64,000 bases of DNA. It comes from Gammaproteobacteria bacterium. GTDB lineage: Bacteria > Pseudomonadota > Gammaproteobacteria > Acidithiobacillales > Acidithiobacillaceae. Location: NCBI GenBank assembly GCA_023381645.1, contig JAMCRJ010000025.1, positions 1 through 64,000 of the forward strand. Reading direction: 5' to 3'. The translations under genes and the position numbers were made by a program. Positions 56,288 to 64,000 of this stretch are shown piece after piece. Positions within the stretch are counted from its first letter, which is position 1; the number at the start of each line of letters is the position of its first letter. The notes below the pieces were generated by a model, which had not been told where the DNA came from, made no database searches, and saw only the letters and a list, made by a program, of their open reading frames with translations.

Positions 56288-57225
56288 TAAACATGAGAAC
56301 CGGGGTCATCGGTGTGGGCCATCTGGGGCGCTTTCACGCGCAGAAATATGCCGCAATCTCACAACTGGCAGGGGTTTTTGACGAGAACGCGGAACGGGCC
56401 GCAGAGGTTGCCGCCGAATTGAGGTGCCGTGCTTTCCCCAGCGTTGATGCGTTGCTGGCTGAAGTAGATGCGGTGTCCATTGTCACCCCCACCTCCACCC
56501 ACTTCGCGGTGGCGGAAGTGGCGATGCAGGCGGGGGTGCATTGTCTGGTCGAAAAACCCTTTACCTTGGATACCGAAGAAGCAGATGCCCTGATTGGCAT
56601 GGCGCAGGAGCGCCATCTGGTGCTGGCGATTGGTCATATCAAGCGGGTACACCCAGCCATTCAGCATTTGCGGCAGGCGGGCTTTGGTGCGCCCCGCTAC
56701 CTGGAGGCGGAGCGCCTGGCACCTTTCAAGCCACGCTCGCTGGATATCGACGTGATCATGGATCTGATGATTCATGATCTGGACCTGACGTTGCTGCTGA
56801 CCGGCGCCGAACCCGTGGATGTGCGTGCCGTGGGTGTCGCGGCGGTAACGGACAAGGCGGATATGGCCACTGCCTGGATGACCCTGAACAACGGCACCGT
56901 GGCCAACCTGGCGGCTTCCCGGGTAGTTCGGGAGCCCGCGCGGCGCATGCGTATCTTTTGGCAGAATCGTTATGCTTCGGTGGATTTTCTCAACAACACC
57001 CTGCATATCTACCATCGCGGTGCGGGAACAGTGCCGGGAATTCCCGGTGTGCGTGATGAGGCTGTAGACCTGCCCAAAGGCGATGCCCTGGCGGCGGAGA
57101 TTGAGGATTTCCTGAACGCCATCGTAGCGCACCGGCCGGTGTTCTGTGATGGCATTGCGGGTCGGCGGGTGCTGGCGGCGGCGCTGCAGGTGCGGGTAGC
57201 CGTGGAAGCCTTTTTGCAGCATTGA
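56284..57225 (+). CDS. gnnA: UDP-GlcNAc 3-dehydrogenase GnnA (Gfo/Idh/MocA family)
   Basis: 313 aa. Oxidises the 3-OH of UDP-GlcNAc with NAD+, making the ketone that GnnB aminates. Rossmann motif GVIGVGHLGRFHAQ (about 7-20), SIVTPTSTHFAVAEVAM, and the Gfo/Idh signature CLVEKPF, whose lysine is catalytic. HDLDLTLLLTGAEP contains the usual active-site histidine. It starts in an ATGA overlap with lpxA. The name rests on family plus its position between lpxA and gnnB-lpxB, as described for A. ferrooxidans. Confidence 0.88.
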   Translation: MINMRTGVIGVGHLGRFHAQKYAAISQLAGVFDENAERAAEVAAELRCRAFPSVDALLAEVDAVSIVTPTSTHFAVAEVAMQAGVHCLVEKPFTLDTEEADALIGMAQERHLVLAIGHIKRVHPAIQHLRQAGFGAPRYLEAERLAPFKPRSLDIDVIMDLMIHDLDLTLLLTGAEPVDVRAVGVAAVTDKADMATAWMTLNNGTVANLAASRVVREPARRMRIFWQNRYASVDFLNNTLHIYHRGAGTVPGIPGVRDEAVDLPKGDALAAEIEDFLNAIVAHRPVFCDGIAGRRVLAAALQVRVAVEAFLQH

Positions 57226-57271
57226 GCGTATGCCGGTGCGGGTTTTGACATTTTTTTTCGAACGGTGATGC

Positions 57272-58381
57272 ATGATTCCAAATACAGCAATTCCCATGGT
57301 CGATTTGCGCGCGCATTTTGTGCCGCTGCGGGATGAAATATTGACGGGCATAGGGAAAATTCTGGACGATGCCAGCTTTATCCTGGGAAATCAGGGGCGT
57401 ATGCTGGAGGCGGAGGTGGCGGGTCTCTGCGGTGTTGCCCACGGTGTGGGCTGTGCTTCCGGTACGGACGCCCTGATGCTGGCTCTGCGTGCCCTGGAGA
57501 TCGGTCCCGGCGACGAGGTGATTGTCCCGACCTTCACGTTCATTGCGACTGCGGAAGCGGTTCTCTATGTGGGTGCCACGCCGGTTTTTGTGGATGTGGA
57601 TGATCGTTTTTACGCCATGACCGTGGCCGGTATCGAGGCCGCCATTACGCCGCGGACCAAAGCGATCATCCCCGTACATCTCTACGGATTGCCGGCGGAT
57701 ATGCCCGCCATCATGGCGCTTGCTCAGAAGCATGGCTTGCGGGTGATTGAGGATTGTGCCCAGGCCATTGGTGCCGAAATTAACGGACAAGGTGTGGGCA
57801 GCTTTGGCGACATCGGTTGTTTTTCTTTCTTCCCCAGCAAAAATCTCGGCGCTGCCGGAGACGGTGGCATGGTGGTGACGGCGGATGCGGAGCTGGAACG
57901 CAAATTGCGCGGGCTGCGCAACCATGGTTCCTGGCAGACCTACCACCATGACGTATTGGGCTATAACAGCCGTCTCGACGAAATGCAGGCGGTGATTCTT
58001 CGGGCGGAGTTTCCACATCTCGCGGCCTATAACAACGGACGGCGGCAGGCGGCAGGGTGGTACGCCGAGCATCTGGTGGGGCTCGATCTGCAATTGCCGG
58101 AGGCTCCGGCAGGTTATCACCACGTATTCCATCAGTTCACCATTCAGTTGAATGCGCGGGATGCGGTGAAGACCGCCCTCCATGCCGAAGGCATTGCGAG
58201 CGCCATTTACTATCCGATTCCAGGACACCAGCAAAAGATGTTTGCGCACCAGGCCCAAACCCATTGTCCGGTGGCAGAGCATCTGGCGGAGCGGGTACTC
58301 TCCCTGCCCATGTTTCCGGAACTGCGTGAGGAGCAGATAGCCAGGATCGCTTCCGTGGTCCGTCGCACCCTGCACGGCTAG
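57272..58381 (+). CDS. gnnB: UDP-3-keto-GlcNAc aminotransferase GnnB (DegT/DnrJ/EryC1 family)
   Basis: 369 aa PLP enzyme that converts the GnnA product to UDP-GlcNAc3N using glutamate. Motifs: IPMVDLRAHFVPLRDEI, CASGTDALMLAL, VIVPTFTFIATAEAV, the PLP ring contact VIEDCAQAIGAE, and the Schiff-base lysine K190 in FSFFPSKNLGAAGDGG. LRNHGSW and LGYNSRLDEMQAVIL follow as in sugar aminotransferases. It lies between gnnA (46 nt) and lpxB (4 nt). A general sugar aminotransferase role is certain; the exact substrate comes from context. Confidence 0.88.
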   Translation: MIPNTAIPMVDLRAHFVPLRDEILTGIGKILDDASFILGNQGRMLEAEVAGLCGVAHGVGCASGTDALMLALRALEIGPGDEVIVPTFTFIATAEAVLYVGATPVFVDVDDRFYAMTVAGIEAAITPRTKAIIPVHLYGLPADMPAIMALAQKHGLRVIEDCAQAIGAEINGQGVGSFGDIGCFSFFPSKNLGAAGDGGMVVTADAELERKLRGLRNHGSWQTYHHDVLGYNSRLDEMQAVILRAEFPHLAAYNNGRRQAAGWYAEHLVGLDLQLPEAPAGYHHVFHQFTIQLNARDAVKTALHAEGIASAIYYPIPGHQQKMFAHQAQTHCPVAEHLAERVLSLPMFPELREEQIARIASVVRRTLHG

Positions 58382-58385
58382 GGCC

Positions 58386-59513
58386 TTGAGCAAGGCCTTT
58401 ATCCTCGCGGTAGAGCGTTCCGGGGAAAATCTCGGGCTGGAAATCATGGCGCATGCCGCGCAGACGGGACTCGATCTGCAATGGTCTGGGGTGGTTGGAT
58501 CCCGTCTGCAGGCGGCGGGCGTGCAAAATATTGCCGATGGTGAAGTGCTGGCGGTGATCGGGTTGGTCGAAGTCTTGCGGCACTACGGTCGCCTGCGCAG
58601 GCTTTATGGGCAGATTCGGCGGCATCTGCAGGCGGAACGGCCGGCTTGCGTGGTGCTGATTGACCATCCTGCTTTCAATCTGCATGTTGCCAAGATGGCT
58701 AAACAGATGGGCATTCGGGTGCTCTATGTGGTGGGCCCGCAGATCTGGGCCTGGCGCTCGCAGCGAATCCATCAGATCAAGCGCGTAGTGGACCACATGC
58801 TGGTGCTTTTTCCTTTTGAGGCGCCCATTTATGCCCAGGCGGGGGTGCCGGTGCATGTGCTGGCCCATCCCTTGCTGGCGCAGACTGCGACGGCGCAGGA
58901 TGGGATGGATGCGCGGGCGGCACTGGGACTGACGGCAGGGGGGCCGGCGCTTGCGCTGTTGCCGGGCAGTCGCCGCGGTGAGCTGGAACGTCTGACTGTA
59001 CGCTATGCGGAAACGGTGCGACGTTTGCGCGAACAAATGCCGCAACTACGGATTCTGGTGGCCTTGGCGAGGGAGGAGTTACGTCCCCTCTGGGAGCGGC
59101 TCTGGAAACAGGGTGCGGGGCCGGAAGATGCGCAGTTGGTGGTCGCTCAGACGCAAACCGTGCTGGCAGCCGCTGACGTGGTGCTGGTCGCCTCCGGTAC
59201 CGCCACACTGGAAACGGCACTCATGCAGCGCCCGGCGGTTGTCGTCTATATTTTGAACGCACTCACCTTCGCTTTCGTCCGAAGACTGGTGAAGACCCCC
59301 TTCGCGGCCATGCCCAACATTTTGCTCAAAGAGGCCGTATACCCGGAATTTCTCCAAGAGGCCTTCGTGCCCGCCCGGGTGGCTGATGCACTGGCGGCGC
59401 TTTTGGGGCCGGCGGGTTCCGAGCAGGTGGCGAAATTGCAGAAACTGCGTGGCCTGCTGGAAGGCAATCCTCCCGAGCAGTTGCAGCGGGTGCTCCGAGA
59501 GATGCTGGCATGA
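58386..59513 (+). CDS. lpxB: Lipid-A-disaccharide synthase LpxB
   Basis: 375 aa GT19 enzyme that joins two acylated glucosamine units. Features: RSGENLGLEIMAHA (the usual GE-S-GD-H loop is modified to SGENLG), VVLIDHPAFNLHVAKMAKQM, YVVGPQIWAWRSQRIHQIKR, FPFEAPIY and LPGSRRGELERL. TTG 58386 sits 4 nt after gnnB. In this pathway the substrates carry amide- instead of ester-linked chains at position 3. Confidence 0.92.
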   Translation: MSKAFILAVERSGENLGLEIMAHAAQTGLDLQWSGVVGSRLQAAGVQNIADGEVLAVIGLVEVLRHYGRLRRLYGQIRRHLQAERPACVVLIDHPAFNLHVAKMAKQMGIRVLYVVGPQIWAWRSQRIHQIKRVVDHMLVLFPFEAPIYAQAGVPVHVLAHPLLAQTATAQDGMDARAALGLTAGGPALALLPGSRRGELERLTVRYAETVRRLREQMPQLRILVALAREELRPLWERLWKQGAGPEDAQLVVAQTQTVLAAADVVLVASGTATLETALMQRPAVVVYILNALTFAFVRRLVKTPFAAMPNILLKEAVYPEFLQEAFVPARVADALAALLGPAGSEQVAKLQKLRGLLEGNPPEQLQRVLREMLA

Positions 59514-59526
59514 AAATGGTAACACC

Positions 59527-60117
59527 ATGAAAAGCGCCCCAATCCTGGAACACTATGGACCCTGGTGCGCGGGTGTGGATGAGGTGGGGCGAGGGCCCCT
59601 GGCGGGTCCGGTGGTGGCAGCGGCAGTGATTCTGCGCGTACCTCTTCCCGGTCTGGACGATTCCAAGAAAATGACGGCAGCCGCACGGGCGCATTGGGCC
59701 GCACGTATCCGCAATGAGGCCCTGGCCTGGTCGGTAACCCGGGCTGCAGTCTGGGAGATTGAGCGCTACAATGTTCTCCAGGCATCGTTGCGTGCCATGG
59801 CGCGGGCTATCGTCGGCCTGCCCCGGCAACCTCGGCGGATTCTCGTCGATGGCAATCAATCGCCCCCCGGTTGGCAGGTGGAAACGCTGGTGGGCGGCGA
59901 CGGCCGGGTGGACGCCATCGCTGCCGCAGGTATTCTGGCCAAAGTGGCACGGGATGAGGAGATGCAGTTGCTCGACCGATATTACCCTCAATATGGGCTG
60001 GCGCGGCATATGGGTTACGGCACGGCGGTGCATCTCCAGGCATTGCGGCGCTGGGGTCCCTGTGCCCTGCATCGGCGCGGCTTCGGACCCGTCGACCAAG
60101 CTTGGGAGGCGCAATGA
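59527..60117 (+). CDS. rnhB: Ribonuclease HII
   Basis: 196 aa. Removes RNA from RNA-DNA hybrids and misinserted ribonucleotides. Catalytic D18-E19 in AGVDEVGRGPLAGPVVAAAV. The further carboxylates are in ILVDGNQSP and RVDAIAAAGILAKVARDEEM. The C-terminal HMGYGTAVHLQALRRWGPC is typical of the family. ATG 59527, 13 nt after lpxB; its TGA overlaps dnaE by ATGA. The order lpxB-rnhB-dnaE-accA is as in E. coli. Confidence 0.95.
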   Translation: MKSAPILEHYGPWCAGVDEVGRGPLAGPVVAAAVILRVPLPGLDDSKKMTAAARAHWAARIRNEALAWSVTRAAVWEIERYNVLQASLRAMARAIVGLPRQPRRILVDGNQSPPGWQVETLVGGDGRVDAIAAAGILAKVARDEEMQLLDRYYPQYGLARHMGYGTAVHLQALRRWGPCALHRRGFGPVDQAWEAQ

Positions 60118-63100
60118 TGCGTGCGCCGCAGTTCGTCCATCTGCACGTACACTCGGAATACTCCCTGGAAGACGGAATCATTCCGGTCAAGGCGCTGGCC
60201 AGACGCTGTGCGGAGCAGGGCATGCCGGCTGTGGCGATCACTGATCACGGCAACCTTTTTGCCTTGGTGAAATTTTATAATGCTGCCCGGGAACAGGGCG
60301 TCAAGCCATTGATTGGCAGTGAAGTCTGGGTGCATGATGTGACAGATCCGGAACAGCCGGTAGGCCTTATCCTGCTGTGCATGGACAAAACCGGCTACCG
60401 TAACCTTAGTCGCCTGCTCAGCCGGGCTTACCTGGAGGGCAGTCGCCACGGCCGTCCGCAGATCGACGCGGCATGGCTGGAAGGGGCGAGCGATGGTCTC
60501 ATTGCCCTGTCTGCGGCAGGGCAGGGCGAGATCGGGCGTGCGCTGCAGCGCCATCCGCAACAGGCGGAAAGCCGGGCGCGATACTACGCCAGGCTTTTCC
60601 CGGAACGTTTTTATCTGGAAGTGCAGCGCAACGGGGAGGCGGGGCAGGAGGCCCTGGTCCAGGCTACGGTGGCGTTGGCGGAAAAACTGGATTTACCGCT
60701 GGTCGCCACCAACAACGCCCACTTTCTCGATGCGGCGGACTTTGCGGCCTTCGATGCGCGGCAGTGTATTTCTGCGGGCTTTACCCTGGACGACCCGCGC
60801 CGTCCACGGCGTTTTACGCCGGAGCACCGCCTGCCGGCCCCCCAAGAAATGCGAGAGCGTTTTGCGGACCTGCCGGAAGCTTGCGACAATACTGTCGAAA
60901 TTGCGCGACGCTGTAATATGGAACTGGTGCTCGGGCATTATGCGCTCCCGGACTACCCCATTCCCGCGGGTCAATCCGTGGGTGAATATTTGCACGACGC
61001 GGCGCAAAAAGGTCTGCAGGAACGCTTGCAGGAGCTGCGTATCAGTGGCGACGCCACGCTGCCTTATCACGAGCGTCTGTTGCGTGAGGTCGGCGTCATT
61101 CAGCAGATGGGCTTCCCCGGTTATTTTCTCATCGTCGCGGACTTCATCCAGTGGGCAAAAAATAATGGCGTGCCGGTAGGACCTGGGCGTGGTTCCGGCG
61201 CCGGATCGCTGGTGGCCTACGCACTGCGGATCACCGATCTCGATCCCATCGGCAATGGCCTGTTGTTCGAGCGCTTTCTTAATCCCGAACGCGTTTCCAT
61301 GCCTGACTTCGACGTGGATTTCTGCATGGATCAGCGTGACCGAGTCATTCAGTATGTGGCCGACAAATACGGTCGTGACCGGGTCGGCCAGATCATCACC
61401 TTTGGGACGATGAAGGCGCGGGCGGTAGTGCGCGATGTCGGCCGGGTGCTGGGCTTACCTTATGGCTTTGTCGACCAGTTGGCCAAGCTGGTGCCGGGTG
61501 ACCTGGGAATGACCCTGGCGAAGGCCCTGGAGGAATCGGAGGAGCTGCGGCGCCGCCAGGCTGAGGAAGACGACGTCCGCGACCTGCTGGACATCGCCCT
61601 GCGCCTGGAGGGTTTGCCACGTCACGCCTCGACCCATGCGGGTGGCGTGGTGATCTCCCCGGAGCCACTGGCTGACCGTCTGCCGCTCTTTAACGACGGA
61701 TCTGAAGGGGGGGGTAACGTCACTCAGCTCGATAAGGACGATGTAGAAAAGATGGGGTTGGTGAAGTTCGACTTTCTCGGCCTGCGTACCTTGACCATCA
61801 TCGACATGGCGGTCAAGCTCGTCAATGCCGATGCTGCGGCGGCGGGTCATGCACCTGTGAATATTCAGCAATTGCCTTTGGACGATGCGGCGACTTATGC
61901 CCTGCTCAAGTCCACCGAGACGGCGGCGGTCTTCCAACTGGAATCATCGGGTATGCGCGATCTGGTGCGGCGTTTGCAGCCGGATACCTTTGAAGATATC
62001 GTTGCCCTCGTCGCCCTGTTTCGGCCTGGACCGCTACAGTCGGGTATGGTTGATGATTTCATCGCCCGTAAACACGGCAAGGCGCAGGTAACCTACCTGC
62101 ATCCGGATCTGGCACCGATTCTCCGGGAAACCTATGGGGTGATTGTCTATCAGGAACAGGTCATGCAGTCCGCCCAGGCGCTGGCGGGTTATTCCCTCGG
62201 CAGCGCCGATTTGCTGCGGCGGGCCATGGGCAAGAAAAAGCCGGAGGAAATGGCCAAACAGCGCAACATTTTCCTGGAGGGAGCCCACAAGAACGGTTTG
62301 GTCGCGGACCAGGCCGGGGCCATCTTCGACCTCATGGAAAAGTTTGCCGAATACGGCTTTAACAAATCCCACTCGGCAGCCTATGCCCTGGTGTCCTACC
62401 AAACCGCTTATCTGAAGGCCCACTATCCACAGTTTTTTATGTCTGCCGTACTGACCGCAGATATGGACCACACCGACAAGGTTGTGGCGATGATTGCCGA
62501 GTGCGCGCGCATGGGCCTGCGCATTGCTCCACCGAGCGTTCAGCACAGTGTGCTGGAGTTCCGACCGGAGGGTGATAGTGATATCCGCTTTGGTCTGGGT
62601 GCCATCAAGGGCTTGGGACGGGCGGCCATTCAGGCGATTCTCGACGCACGTAGAGGGGGCGCCTTCCTGAATCTTTTCGACCTGCTCTGCCGCGTGGATA
62701 CCCAGAAAATCAATCGTCGTGCCCTGGAGGCATTGATTCGCGCCGGAGCCATGGATGACTGGAGCGTGTCGCGGGCCAGCCTGATCGCTTCCGTGGACAG
62801 TTGTATTGAAGCAGCGGCGCAGTTTCAGAGCAGTCAGGCGAGCCTGCAAGAATCATTGTTTAGCGGACCGGAGGCGTTGCGGGTAGCGCCGCCGCTGGTG
62901 TCGGCCGAAGCATGGAGCCTCACCGAAACCCTGCGTCAGGAACGGGAAACTCTGGGCTTCTATCTCAGCGGTCACCCCATGGACAGTCTGCGGGATGATC
63001 TGACGGCGCTGGGAACGATGCCTCTTGGAGACGTCCGTACCGGGGCCACGGTATTGGTGGCGGGGTTGGTGGTAGCGCGGCGCAGCACCCGGACCAAGCG

Positions 63101-63617
63101 CGGTGATCGTATCTATTTCCTGACCCTCGATGACGGTCGCGGGCGGCTGGAGGTCGTCGTCTTTGGCGAAGTCTGGGCGCAGGCCGGCAAGATCCGAGAG
63201 GGTGAGGAGCCGGTGCTGGTTCTGGGTGAGGTGGGTGAGGACAGCTACTCTGGCGGCCTGCGGCTCAGTGCCTTGCGTCTGCTGGATACGGCACAGGCGC
63301 GTGAGGAATTGGCTACCCAATTGACCCTGGAGCTGGGACTCGCCGCAGATATGGCTCCGCAAGAACTGCTTGTCGTGCTCCGTAAATATCCCGGCCAAAC
63401 GGCCTTGCGCCTGCGTTTACGGGTCGCAGACGACATTGTCGCGCAATTGCGGGTGACGGAAAACCTGAGCTTTGCGGCGAGTCCCGCCGCTATCGCCGCC
63501 CTGAGGGCGTTAGCACCTACGGCACACTGGCACTGGAGCTATCGGCCGGCGACCCTTCTCGTCAACAATGTCATCCCCCTGGAGCGTGCGCGACACGCGG
63601 CGCGACGCCCGGCCTGA
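60114..63617 (+). CDS. dnaE: DNA polymerase III alpha subunit DnaE
   Basis: 1167 aa replicative polymerase. The PHP domain starts FVHLHVHSEYSLEDG. The C-family palm has GPGRGSGAGSLVAYAL and the catalytic PDFDVDF (D398, D400). Fingers and finger-adjacent blocks include MGKKKPEEMAKQRNIFLEGA and EYGFNKSHSAAYALVSYQTA. Next are a helix-hairpin-helix region and an OB fold (about 965-1045: RSTRTKRGDRIYFLTLDDG). ATG 60114 follows GGGAGG and overlaps rnhB. Full length for a type I DnaE. Confidence 0.97.
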   Translation: MMRAPQFVHLHVHSEYSLEDGIIPVKALARRCAEQGMPAVAITDHGNLFALVKFYNAAREQGVKPLIGSEVWVHDVTDPEQPVGLILLCMDKTGYRNLSRLLSRAYLEGSRHGRPQIDAAWLEGASDGLIALSAAGQGEIGRALQRHPQQAESRARYYARLFPERFYLEVQRNGEAGQEALVQATVALAEKLDLPLVATNNAHFLDAADFAAFDARQCISAGFTLDDPRRPRRFTPEHRLPAPQEMRERFADLPEACDNTVEIARRCNMELVLGHYALPDYPIPAGQSVGEYLHDAAQKGLQERLQELRISGDATLPYHERLLREVGVIQQMGFPGYFLIVADFIQWAKNNGVPVGPGRGSGAGSLVAYALRITDLDPIGNGLLFERFLNPERVSMPDFDVDFCMDQRDRVIQYVADKYGRDRVGQIITFGTMKARAVVRDVGRVLGLPYGFVDQLAKLVPGDLGMTLAKALEESEELRRRQAEEDDVRDLLDIALRLEGLPRHASTHAGGVVISPEPLADRLPLFNDGSEGGGNVTQLDKDDVEKMGLVKFDFLGLRTLTIIDMAVKLVNADAAAAGHAPVNIQQLPLDDAATYALLKSTETAAVFQLESSGMRDLVRRLQPDTFEDIVALVALFRPGPLQSGMVDDFIARKHGKAQVTYLHPDLAPILRETYGVIVYQEQVMQSAQALAGYSLGSADLLRRAMGKKKPEEMAKQRNIFLEGAHKNGLVADQAGAIFDLMEKFAEYGFNKSHSAAYALVSYQTAYLKAHYPQFFMSAVLTADMDHTDKVVAMIAECARMGLRIAPPSVQHSVLEFRPEGDSDIRFGLGAIKGLGRAAIQAILDARRGGAFLNLFDLLCRVDTQKINRRALEALIRAGAMDDWSVSRASLIASVDSCIEAAAQFQSSQASLQESLFSGPEALRVAPPLVSAEAWSLTETLRQERETLGFYLSGHPMDSLRDDLTALGTMPLGDVRTGATVLVAGLVVARRSTRTKRGDRIYFLTLDDGRGRLEVVVFGEVWAQAGKIREGEEPVLVLGEVGEDSYSGGLRLSALRLLDTAQAREELATQLTLELGLAADMAPQELLVVLRKYPGQTALRLRLRVADDIVAQLRVTENLSFAASPAAIAALRALAPTAHWHWSYRPATLLVNNVIPLERARHAARRPA

Positions 63618-63651
63618 GCGCCCGCCCTATTCGGAGTGGTAAGGAGTGAAC

Positions 63652-64000
63652 ATGAAAATCAGTTATCTGGACTTTGAACAATCGGTGGCGGAGCTGGATG
63701 CCAAGGTGGAGGAACTCCACGCCCTGAATCAGCCGGGTATCGCCGATGACATCGGCCGTCTGGAAATCAAGGCGCGCAAGGAGTTGCAGCGTATTTACAG
63801 CAAGCTTGGGGCCTGGCAGACGGTACAGGTGGCCCGTCATCCACAGCGGCCTTACACCCTGGATTACGTGCAGGCCCTTTTCACGGAAGTACAGGTGCTG
63901 GCAGGCGACCGTGCCTTCGCCGATGATCAGGCCATCATCGGCGGCCTGGCCCGCTTCAATGGACAGCCTATCGTCTGGATGGGACATCAGAAGGGCCGCG
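63652..64000 (+). CDS. accA: Acetyl-CoA carboxylase carboxyltransferase alpha subunit, N-terminal part
   Basis: The first 116 codons are in the window. [20 protein letters not shown] is the coiled AccA N-terminus, followed by [20 protein letters not shown] and [17 protein letters not shown], the beginning of the carboxyltransferase fold. ATG 63652 with AAGGAG 7 nt upstream. Position after dnaE is conserved. The gene runs off the right edge; it makes malonyl-CoA together with AccD. Confidence 0.95.
   Translation, partial: MKISYLDFEQSVAELDAKVEELHALNQPGIADDIGRLEIKARKELQRIYSKLGAWQTVQVARHPQRPYTLDYVQALFTEVQVLAGDRAFADDQAIIGGLARFNGQPIVWMGHQKGR

Overview
This is a chromosomal window from a Gram-negative proteobacterium, very probably an Acidithiobacillus of the iron-oxidising A. 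ferrooxidans type. Three things point there. The genes gnnA and gnnB lie between lpxA and lpxB, an arrangement known from A. ferrooxidans. A Cyc2-type cytochrome-porin fusion is paired with a c4-type dihaem cytochrome. The tmRNA tag reads ANDSNYALAA. The genus assignment is an inference from gene content, because no database search was possible.

Layout. 1-74: 3' end of tRNA-Ala(GGC) and a terminator. 186-8268: a FIST protein, cydDC, a small membrane protein, ygfZ, a YgfX-like protein and nadB. 8385-18079: the envelope-stress and housekeeping block rpoE-mucA-mucD-lepA-lepB-DUF4845-rnc-era-recO-pdxJ-acpS, ordered as in pseudomonads. 18083-21964: ugd, hldA-like kinase, a TtcA-like protein and hslO. 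22073-22436: ssrA (tmRNA).

The 2.1 kb after ssrA (22491-24600) is a graveyard of mobile and defence genes. It holds a group II intron maturase fragment, a gutted phospholipase-D-like fragment, a complete TacAT-type toxin-antitoxin pair with its own promoter and operator, a HigB-like toxin stub, the tail of an IS256-family transposase and a fragment of a type III restriction helicase.

The most interesting accessory unit follows at 24668-28553. It comprises a metallophosphoesterase that resembles PlcP-type phospholipases at least as well as LpxH, divergent from a DUF2934 protein and two GT4 glycosyltransferases. This is the gene kit of phosphate-starvation lipid remodelling, and a remnant of a second such phosphoesterase lies just beyond it. 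The unit sits about 6-13 kb upstream of phoB-phoR-pstSCAB-phoU-ppx (34906-43007), whose pstS promoter has a clear Pho box. Between them lie the Cyc2-like/c4 cytochrome pair, a czcD-type metal exporter with a divergent CadR/PbrR-type MerR regulator and a 19-bp-spacer MerR promoter, a Tyr/Pro-rich exported protein and an RhlE-type helicase.

43252-64000: dedA and then a dense cluster for translation, nucleotide, isoprenoid, phospholipid and outer-membrane biogenesis: rpsB-tsf-pyrH-frr-uppS-cdsA-dxr-rseP-bamA-skp-lpxD-fabZ-lpxA-gnnA-gnnB-lpxB-rnhB-dnaE-accA. Most of its genes overlap or nearly touch. RseP, MucA, RpoE and MucD together form a complete envelope-stress circuit split between the two halves of the window.
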